Shown here piece by piece: positions 11,824-16,430 of a DNA stretch of 16,430 bases (position 1 is its first letter; each line of letters begins with the position of its first letter). The position numbers and the translations under genes were made by a program. The stretch lies in contig CALBJX010000076.1 of the NCBI GenBank assembly GCA_937893015.1, positions 1 through 16,430 of the forward strand. Reading direction: 5' to 3'. This DNA comes from an uncultured Verrucomicrobiales bacterium (GTDB taxonomy: Bacteria; Verrucomicrobiota; Verrucomicrobiia; Verrucomicrobiales; Akkermansiaceae). A model generated the notes under the pieces. The model worked only from the letters and a program-made list of their open reading frames with translations. It was not told the DNA's origin and did no database searches.

Positions 11824-12663
11824 ATGAGAATTCCTCGATACTGGGTGCGGGAGACGCGCGAGCTGCCGCAGGGCGGCGTGATGCGGCTCCACGGCACCTC
11901 GCAGCTGTCCATGAGCGACGCGGGACGCCGTTTAGAGAAGCGGGCCGCCCTGCGGCTGGACTTTGCTGCGGGCAAGATGAGCGTGGCGGAGCTTCGCGCC
12001 GCGTTGCGCCGCTTAGACGGGCAGGATGAGGCCGCAGAGGGCTATGCGGCGGATATCTGCGAGCTTATCGAGCAAGAGCTGGATGAGAACAACATCGTGA
12101 CGCGCAACCGCTACGGCGCACTGGTGCTCAACTCCACCGATCTGTGCTTTGCGGATGTGGACTATGTATCGGGCGGTTTCTTTAACGCACTCGCACGCCT
12201 CTTCGGCGGCGGCAGGAGCGACGAGGAAATCCTCATCGAACGCATCCGCTCCCTTTGTGCGGCGGAAGACTCCCTCGGCGTGCGCCTGTACCGCACGGCG
12301 GCGGGGTTTCGGCTCGTTTTGGCAGGTCGGGGCGTTTCGCTCGGCTCGCCCTGCTTGGAAAACCTCTTCCGCACGCTGGATACAGACCCTCTCTATCGCA
12401 AGCTTTGTGAACGCCAGGGGTGCTTCCGCGCACGGCTCACGCCGAAGCCCTCCCGCGTGGGCCTGAAAGCCGCGCCGACCTGCATGGATTCCTCCACCGC
12501 AGCGGAAACGCTTGCCGGCTGGGTGCCCGCCTACGAGACCGCTTGCAAACCCTACGCCGTCTGCCGCTTGGCGGACTGCTTCGGCCGCCCCATCTCTCAC
12601 CCCGCGCTCACGCTGCACGATGAGCTGACAGGCGCCCTGCAAATCGACAGCCGCCTGGCGTAA
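11824..12663 (+). CDS. Conserved-looking protein of unknown function with a DVD motif, 279 aa
   Basis: The N-terminus MRIPRYWVRETRELPQGG, the central RNRYGALVLNSTDLCFADVD (about 97-116) and VRLYRTAAGFRLVLAGRG (about 152-169) look like motifs of a conserved uncharacterised family I have seen in other phyla; I cannot name it. The hydrophobic strand ending in DVD, then a basic YRTAAGFR strand and ARLTPKPSRVG (about 203-213), recall the arrangement of catalytic acids and basic residues in primase-polymerase (AEP-like) folds, but this is only a visual resemblance. No signal peptide or membrane segment, so it should be cytoplasmic. It has its own promoter with start-codon-proximal spacing and faces the membrane-protein gene convergently, with 62 bp between the stops. 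Confidence 0.78.
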   Translation: MRIPRYWVRETRELPQGGVMRLHGTSQLSMSDAGRRLEKRAALRLDFAAGKMSVAELRAALRRLDGQDEAAEGYAADICELIEQELDENNIVTRNRYGALVLNSTDLCFADVDYVSGGFFNALARLFGGGRSDEEILIERIRSLCAAEDSLGVRLYRTAAGFRLVLAGRGVSLGSPCLENLFRTLDTDPLYRKLCERQGCFRARLTPKPSRVGLKAAPTCMDSSTAAETLAGWVPAYETACKPYAVCRLADCFGRPISHPALTLHDELTGALQIDSRLA

Positions 12664-12666
12664 GCC

Positions 12667-12713
12667 CGACAAATAGGGATTTGTACATTGTACTTACAAA
12701 CATTCATTTGTCG
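12667..12713. repeat. Interrupted palindrome in a convergent gap
   Basis: CGACAAATAGGGATTTGT (12667-12684) is identical to the reverse complement of 14707-14724. The closing ATTTGTCG lies at 12706-12713, so the palindrome looks opened by 27 extra bases flanked by ATTTGT direct repeats. There is no T-tract on either strand, so it is not a standard terminator. Confidence 0.6.
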
Positions 12714-12725
12714 CTCTCCCTGCCA

Positions 12726-14012
12726 TCATCTCATCCACCCTTGCATGAGGAAGAGCTGCTCGCACACCTTCTCGGGCTCGCCCTTGTTCGGCACAAACCA
12801 AACCTCCCAGCGGCTGCCGTAATACTGCCCCCAGTCGCCCGTGAAGACCATGAAATGCGTCTTGGACCACGCGCGGGCAGCGTCGAGCTTCCTCACGCGC
12901 TGCCGTGAGTCCTGCGCTTGCGTGAGATTGATGTCGCGGGCTTCGCTGTCGAGACTCAGCTCCTCCCCTGTGTTGTACTCGTAGGCACGGATTTCGTAGT
13001 GCCCGTCCGTGCGGGCCTCCTTCGGCGGCAGGAGCGTGAGGTCGTAAATGCCGGGCTGGAAGCCTTGGCGCAGGTGCAGATGCGGGGGCGAGGGCAGGGG
13101 GAGCATCGCATCAAGCGTTTCGCGGGTGGGGCGTTCCGCCAACTCGGCGAATGCGGCATCCAACTGCTGCAGGGTGTACCCCTCCAGCCGTTCATCGCTT
13201 TCCGCCAGCTCCTGCTCTCTGTCCATGACGCAGCGTGTGGCCATCCGCAGCTGCCAGCCCTTGCCGAGCTCCATCGTGGTCAGCTGCCGTTCCTTGTAGC
13301 CCCATAATTCCGACGGGGTAGAGGCATCCTCCGCCGGTGTCAGGTACGCGAGACATCTGTACCATGCGTCTTGCGGGCCGTGCGGGTCGTCTTCTTCCTT
13401 CTTCATCAGCTCTCGGTTGTGGAGTAGCTCAGCCCGCTGCCACAGCTCGCGCAGCAGCTCGGGGTGTTCCTGCGCCAGCAGAGCAAGATGCGGCGTTTGC
13501 TTCGGGAAATCGCCGTCGGGCAGGGGATGTACATCTCGGGCGTGGCTATTGTCGTTCTTCCCCGCCAAACGCTTCACGATGTCGGGGGCGCTTTCCTCCA
13601 CCCAGAAATTCTCCGGCACGTCAAACGCAACTCCTTCGGGCACGGTCCAGTCATCCGCCGCGTGGTCGTTGTTTTGGAACATCAATGCCAACGCACAGCA
13701 GGCGAAAATCACGCACGCAGCCCCGCCGCAGAGCACCGACCACAGGAGCCGCAGCCCGCGGCTGCCCCATGTCTGTTTCAGAAAACAACTGCCGATGAAC
13801 CACAGTCCCATCAGGGGAAAGGCGAGTACCGCCGCAAGGCTGCTCATCCCCAGCACCCAAGAGCCGAGGAGGGATGTGCGCGGCCCTCCGCAGAATATCA
13901 GCACCGGGAGGATAAGCTGCCCCACCATCGCCAAACAGAGTACGGGCACCAACCATGTGCTGCGGAAACACCTCGTCACCCTCTGCCAAATACGCGCGAA
14001 AACGGACTTCAT
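12726..14012 (-). CDS. Unrecognised three-TM protein with a C-terminal beta domain, 428 aa
   Basis: Three hydrophobic segments at about 20-41, 50-76 and 88-112 place the N-terminal quarter in the membrane. A large soluble part follows: an acidic helical region (about 150-300, with LLAQEHPELLRELWQRAELL near 178-197), then a probable beta-sandwich (about 320-428) beginning GIYDLTLLPPKE and ending with Trp-rich strands (GDWGQYYGSRWEVWFVP). I recognise no family. The ATG at 14012 lies 8 nt after a promoter -10 box, so the leader is at most a couple of bases. The divergent 167-aa gene starts 167 bp away. The function is unknown; an envelope sensor or processing protein are only guesses. Confidence 0.75.
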   Translation of the reverse strand: MKSVFARIWQRVTRCFRSTWLVPVLCLAMVGQLILPVLIFCGGPRTSLLGSWVLGMSSLAAVLAFPLMGLWFIGSCFLKQTWGSRGLRLLWSVLCGGAACVIFACCALALMFQNNDHAADDWTVPEGVAFDVPENFWVEESAPDIVKRLAGKNDNSHARDVHPLPDGDFPKQTPHLALLAQEHPELLRELWQRAELLHNRELMKKEEDDPHGPQDAWYRCLAYLTPAEDASTPSELWGYKERQLTTMELGKGWQLRMATRCVMDREQELAESDERLEGYTLQQLDAAFAELAERPTRETLDAMLPLPSPPHLHLRQGFQPGIYDLTLLPPKEARTDGHYEIRAYEYNTGEELSLDSEARDINLTQAQDSRQRVRKLDAARAWSKTHFMVFTGDWGQYYGSRWEVWFVPNKGEPEKVCEQLFLMQGWMR

Positions 14013-14020
14013 ACCCCTGT

Positions 14021-14049
14021 AAGATAGCAGGGAAGTCTTTTTCGTTCAA
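14021..14049 (-). promoter_or_regulatory. Promoter of the three-TM protein gene, near-leaderless
   Basis: Minus-strand TTGAAC (14044-14049), 17-bp spacer, TATCTT (14021-14026), 8 nt to the ATG at 14012. Confidence 0.6.
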
Positions 14050-14119
14050 CCTTTTTCACCTTTTTCGATAGGTGCTGCCCGGCAACATGCCGAAATGTGA
14101 CGACGCGTACGCAAAAGGC

Positions 14120-14147
14120 TTGACTCGGGGAACGTTGTTGTTATGAT
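14120..14147 (+). promoter_or_regulatory. Promoter of the 167-aa gene
   Basis: TTGACT (14120-14125), 16-bp spacer, TATGAT (14142-14147). It predicts a leader of about 26 nt lacking a Shine-Dalgarno sequence. Confidence 0.7.
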
Positions 14148-14179
14148 GGCGGCGTACCCTTTCATCTACCCTATACCTC

Positions 14180-14683
14180 ATGGACAAACAATCTGAATTT
14201 ATCCTGCTATCCGAGCCGGAATGCGGCTGGTCGACGTTCTCGTTCCCCGATGGGAAAAAGAGCTATGAGCTCAGCTATCTCACGGACATTGCCGTGGAAT
14301 GGCTGGATAACGCTCTCTACGGCTTGGAACATCTGACTCCCTTTTGCGTGCACGCCTACCTGGAGCCGGGGCGCCTGTTGTGTATGGTCAGTTTTTGGCA
14401 TTGCCATCTGGCTGTTGAGAGCGAAGACCGGGAACCGGAAGATGCCGACGACATCATCCGGTCCCTTTCGAACACCGATATGCTGACCTTCTGCACCTAT
14501 CTCCGCGACAGCATTCAGGCCCACCTTGACTCTTGGCTGAAGTGGGATGCCTGTGAATGGGCGGACATGACGGAAGAAGAACGCGAGGAGCGCAGGCAGA
14601 ATCTCGACCGCCGACTGAAGCGACTGTCAACCCTGCTAGAGTCCCAAGCCGAGCACTTCGGCAAGGGCCGCTGCTTCTACTAA
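14180..14683 (+). CDS. Small acidic protein of unknown function, 167 aa
   Basis: This soluble, Glu/Asp-rich protein has no signal peptide. The N-terminal half looks alpha/beta (GWSTFSFPDGKKSYELSYLT, about 16-35), and the C-terminal third is a charged helix (MTEEEREERRQNLDRRLKRL, about 129-148). Size, acidity and solitary position recall immunity-type or SMI1-like small proteins, but no motif supports this. It has a good promoter and is convergent with the peroxiredoxin gene, whose stop lies 31 bp away across a short palindrome. No function assigned. Confidence 0.7.
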   Translation: MDKQSEFILLSEPECGWSTFSFPDGKKSYELSYLTDIAVEWLDNALYGLEHLTPFCVHAYLEPGRLLCMVSFWHCHLAVESEDREPEDADDIIRSLSNTDMLTFCTYLRDSIQAHLDSWLKWDACEWADMTEEEREERRQNLDRRLKRLSTLLESQAEHFGKGRCFY

Positions 14684-14704
14684 GCACTCGGGGCACCATC
14701 CGTC

Positions 14705-14724
14705 CGACAAATCCCTATTTGTCG
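14705..14724. repeat. Perfect 20-bp palindrome at the convergent ends
   Basis: CGACAAAT (14705-14712), loop CCCT, ATTTGTCG (14717-14724). It overlaps the last codons and stop of the peroxiredoxin gene and shares 18 bp with 12667-12684 in inverted orientation. It may act as a weak bidirectional terminator, but no T-tract follows. Confidence 0.7.
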
Positions 14725-15290
14725 CTGCTTTCCCAATCCAGCGGACAGACTTCGCCGTGGCGTTCCCAGTGTTGCAGGGCATCCACCATGCGAAGGGCTT
14801 CTTTCACGGAGCGACCGAGGGGCATATCATTCACCACCATGTGGCGGATGATGCCGCCCTTGTCCAAGAGAAACAGCCCGCGGTACGCCACGCGTTCCCC
14901 GATATAGCGGCAAAAGCCCTCTTCATCGCAGACCTTTTCGCCTGCCAGCACATCAAAGAGCTCGGCAATCTCCTTGTTGATGTCAGAAATCAGCGGATAG
15001 GTCACACCCTCAATGCCGCCCTTGTCCTGTGGCATATGCACCCATGCCCAGTGGCTGAACTCCGAATCCGTGGAGCAGGCGACCACCGCCGTCTCCCGTG
15101 CCTCAAACTCGGGCAGCGCTTTTTGGAATCCCCACAGCTCGGTGGGGCAGACAAGAGTAAAATCCTTGGGGTAAAAGAAGAGCAGCACATACTGCTTCCC
15201 TTTGTAGCGGGAGAGCGTAAAGCCTTCTTCGATGCCGCCGTTTACCACGGCGGTCGCCTTAAAATACGGAGCTGATTTTCCTACAAGCAT
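14715..15290 (-). CDS. Typical 2-Cys peroxiredoxin (AhpC/Prx1 family)
   Basis: This 191-aa antioxidant enzyme reduces hydrogen peroxide and organic hydroperoxides in the cytoplasm. The peroxidatic Cys lies in FYPKDFTLVCPTE (about 39-51), the signature of the family, and the resolving Cys in HGEVCPLDW near the C-terminus. The catalytic Arg is expected in YRGLFLLDKGG. The GGLG loop of hyperoxidation-sensitive enzymes is replaced by GGIEG, and the C-terminal YF extension is absent, so it should resist over-oxidation. No AhpF or thioredoxin-type reductase is next to it. Its promoter lies about 60 bp upstream with a hairpin in the leader. The last codons form part of a palindrome shared with the 12.7-kb gap. 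Confidence 0.94.
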   Translation of the reverse strand: MLVGKSAPYFKATAVVNGGIEEGFTLSRYKGKQYVLLFFYPKDFTLVCPTELWGFQKALPEFEARETAVVACSTDSEFSHWAWVHMPQDKGGIEGVTYPLISDINKEIAELFDVLAGEKVCDEEGFCRYIGERVAYRGLFLLDKGGIIRHMVVNDMPLGRSVKEALRMVDALQHWERHGEVCPLDWESSDK

Positions 15291-15313
15291 GGTTCATTCA
15301 AGAGGGTTGTTTT

Positions 15314-15336
15314 TGCACCGCCCGCAGAGCGGTGCA
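15314..15336 (-). promoter_or_regulatory. Hairpin in the peroxiredoxin leader
   Basis: An 8-bp stem (15314-15321 with 15329-15336), 7-nt loop, lying between the promoter and the ATG and followed by A-rich sequence on the minus strand. It is not a terminator in that direction; it may stabilise or regulate the leader. Confidence 0.4.
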
Positions 15337-15341
15337 GGGGT

Positions 15342-15371
15342 ATCCTAGCACACTCCTCCGCTCGCGTGCAA
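15342..15371 (-). promoter_or_regulatory. Promoter of the peroxiredoxin gene
   Basis: Minus-strand TTGCAC (15366-15371), 18-bp spacer, TAGGAT (15342-15347). It predicts a leader of about 45 nt. Confidence 0.5.
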
Positions 15372-15427
15372 CATACGTTAGCTCGCCGTTCCCGAACAGT
15401 CAACTGTGCGCAAATGTTGCCGCTCTC

Positions 15428-16408
15428 TTACGGTTGACCCCAGAAATCTGCGGCGGCTTGGCGGCTCACGGGGGAAACATAGCGTGTGCGGAGCAGGGCA
15501 CTGTCGCGGTGCCCCATTTCCCATTGGAGCTCGGATAAATTGCGGAAGTGCGCGGCATGGTAAGCGGCGAAGCTGTGGCGGCAGACATCCGGCACCCAGT
15601 GCGTGAATCCCGCCGCGCGCCGCAGCTCCCGCCATCGCTGTTGCCAGTTCTTCGGGATGAGGAGCGGCGCGCCGCGCAAACGCTGCCGGCAACGCAACGG
15701 CACCATGCGCCCGCCGCCTGTCTTGCTGGTGGTCGGTCGCACCAGCACCTGTCCCTCGGCTAAGTCAATGTCTTGCGGGCGCAAGCGGCTTACCTCCGTG
15801 GGGCGGATGCCGCAGTAGAGCAGCAGGTGCAGTGAGAGGCGCATATCGCGGAATCCCTCCCGCTCCGCTGTCTGTTCCAAGCGCGCAATTTCCTTAGCGT
15901 TCAAGGGAGCAATGGGCTTTTCCGTGATGCTCGGCACGGCTACCTTGGCGACAGGGTTTGTCTCGCTCCAGCCCTCCCGCACCGCGCAGGTAAATACCCC
16001 GCTGAGCGCAGCGCGCGCTTTTTTATACTGCGCCGTGCTGTTCGGGAAAGCCTGTTTCAGATAGCGCGTACACTCCGCCGCCGTGATGCTGCGCACCCGC
16101 CGCTCCGCTAATCCCTTGTTCTTATCCATCAGTCGCTTGCAGAGATAGCGGAAGTCGATGATGGTGCGCGGTCTCCGCCCCTGCCGCGCAGCCAACGCCG
16201 CTTCTACCGCCTTGCGGAAGGTGACAGTCTTTTCCTGCAGCCGCAGCTGCTCCTGCCCTAGCTGCAAGCATTGCCGCGCCCTCTTCGCCCTCCCTCGCCC
16301 TGTCGCTAATGCTTCTTTCGCTACCAGCGCCGCCTCCAGCACATCTATCCCCGTGCTCCTCAACACCGCCAGCGCGGCGCGTTCTTGTTCTGCAATTTCT
16401 TCATTCAT
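15428..16408 (-). CDS. Tyrosine recombinase (phage-integrase/Xer-like), 326 aa
   Basis: The C-terminal domain has the catalytic residues of the family: Arg202 in CGIRPTEVSRLRPQDID, Lys229 in TSKTGGGRM, Arg277-His278 in DVCRHSFAAYH, His300 in WEMGHRD, and the nucleophile Tyr310 in RTRYVSP. The first His of the usual HxxRH box is Asp274 here, a substitution tolerated in many integrases. A core-binding SAM-like domain spans about 62-145 (AVREGWSETNPV closes it), and a helical, Arg-rich N-terminal extension covers about 1-60. The full length and intact catalytic set indicate an active enzyme. It faces away from the tRNA-Leu 5.4 kb upstream, and no matching att repeats or cargo genes were found, so its target (mobile element, invertible segment or dimer resolution) is unclear. 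The ATG at 16408 lies 22 nt from the window edge. Confidence 0.92.
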   Translation of the reverse strand: MNEEIAEQERAALAVLRSTGIDVLEAALVAKEALATGRGRAKRARQCLQLGQEQLRLQEKTVTFRKAVEAALAARQGRRPRTIIDFRYLCKRLMDKNKGLAERRVRSITAAECTRYLKQAFPNSTAQYKKARAALSGVFTCAVREGWSETNPVAKVAVPSITEKPIAPLNAKEIARLEQTAEREGFRDMRLSLHLLLYCGIRPTEVSRLRPQDIDLAEGQVLVRPTTSKTGGGRMVPLRCRQRLRGAPLLIPKNWQQRWRELRRAAGFTHWVPDVCRHSFAAYHAAHFRNLSELQWEMGHRDSALLRTRYVSPVSRQAAADFWGQP

Positions 16409-16430
16409 CGTGAGTTTTCGGAAAACGTAT

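Noticed and set aside
12667..12713. Intrinsic terminator
   Set aside because: The stem is imperfect and neither strand carries a T-tract after it; better described as an interrupted palindrome.
15368..15420. GCAACAT/ATGTTGC inverted repeat beside the recombinase as an att site
   Set aside because: Seven-base arms 39 bp apart overlapping a promoter are easily found by chance, and no second copy exists in the window.

Overview
This window looks like chromosomal DNA from a GC-rich Verrucomicrobiota bacterium, most likely an Akkermansia-type gut organism. That is an inference from three things: almost no Shine-Dalgarno sequences, many sigma70-like promoters sitting directly on start codons, and the gene content (paired NanM-like kelch proteins, an orphan IS3 OrfA-like protein, many short unfamiliar envelope proteins). 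No rRNA or database match was available to confirm it.

Layout. 1-1472: the 5' part of rpsB (minus strand) with a strong promoter and a leader of about 107 nt, then an unrecognised 233-aa gene and a perfect bidirectional terminator. 1473-5187: a three-gene minus-strand operon holding a cytoplasmic NanM-like kelch protein, an exported NanM-like kelch protein and an MFS transporter; it reads as an uptake and anomer-conversion module for a sialic-acid-like sugar. 5294-6141: a small lipoprotein followed by endonuclease III (nth), whose 3' end appears frameshifted. 6191-8105: a two-gene minus-strand operon of membrane-anchored coiled-coil proteins with related MreC-like C-terminal beta domains. 8143-9864: a G-quadruplex-like tract, then plus-strand genes for a low-molecular-weight tyrosine phosphatase, a lipoprotein, and a stand-alone left-handed beta-helix protein whose start overlaps the lipoprotein stop.

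9911-10978: tRNA-Leu(CAG) with promoter and terminator, followed by more than 900 bp with no convincing protein gene. That stretch holds four TTGACTGC repeats (two of them a perfect 12-bp tandem), a hairpin-rich stretch ending in a strong terminator (a candidate non-coding RNA), and a tiny ORF with a perfect AGGAGG. 10979-11786: a highly basic orphan IS3 OrfA-like protein and a 66-aa cysteine-rich membrane microprotein whose ribosome binding site sits in the loop of a 12-bp hairpin. 11789-14724: a conserved-looking protein of unknown function with a DVD motif, a three-TM protein of unknown function and a small acidic protein; an 18-bp sequence is shared, in opposite orientation, by the two convergent gaps. 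14715-16408: a 2-Cys peroxiredoxin and a tyrosine recombinase with no recognisable cargo or attachment sites.

The most interesting cross-cutting signals are the recurring leaderless promoter architecture, the paired exported/cytoplasmic mutarotase-like proteins, the coiled-coil paralogue pair, the damaged nth 3' end, and the hairpin-controlled microprotein.
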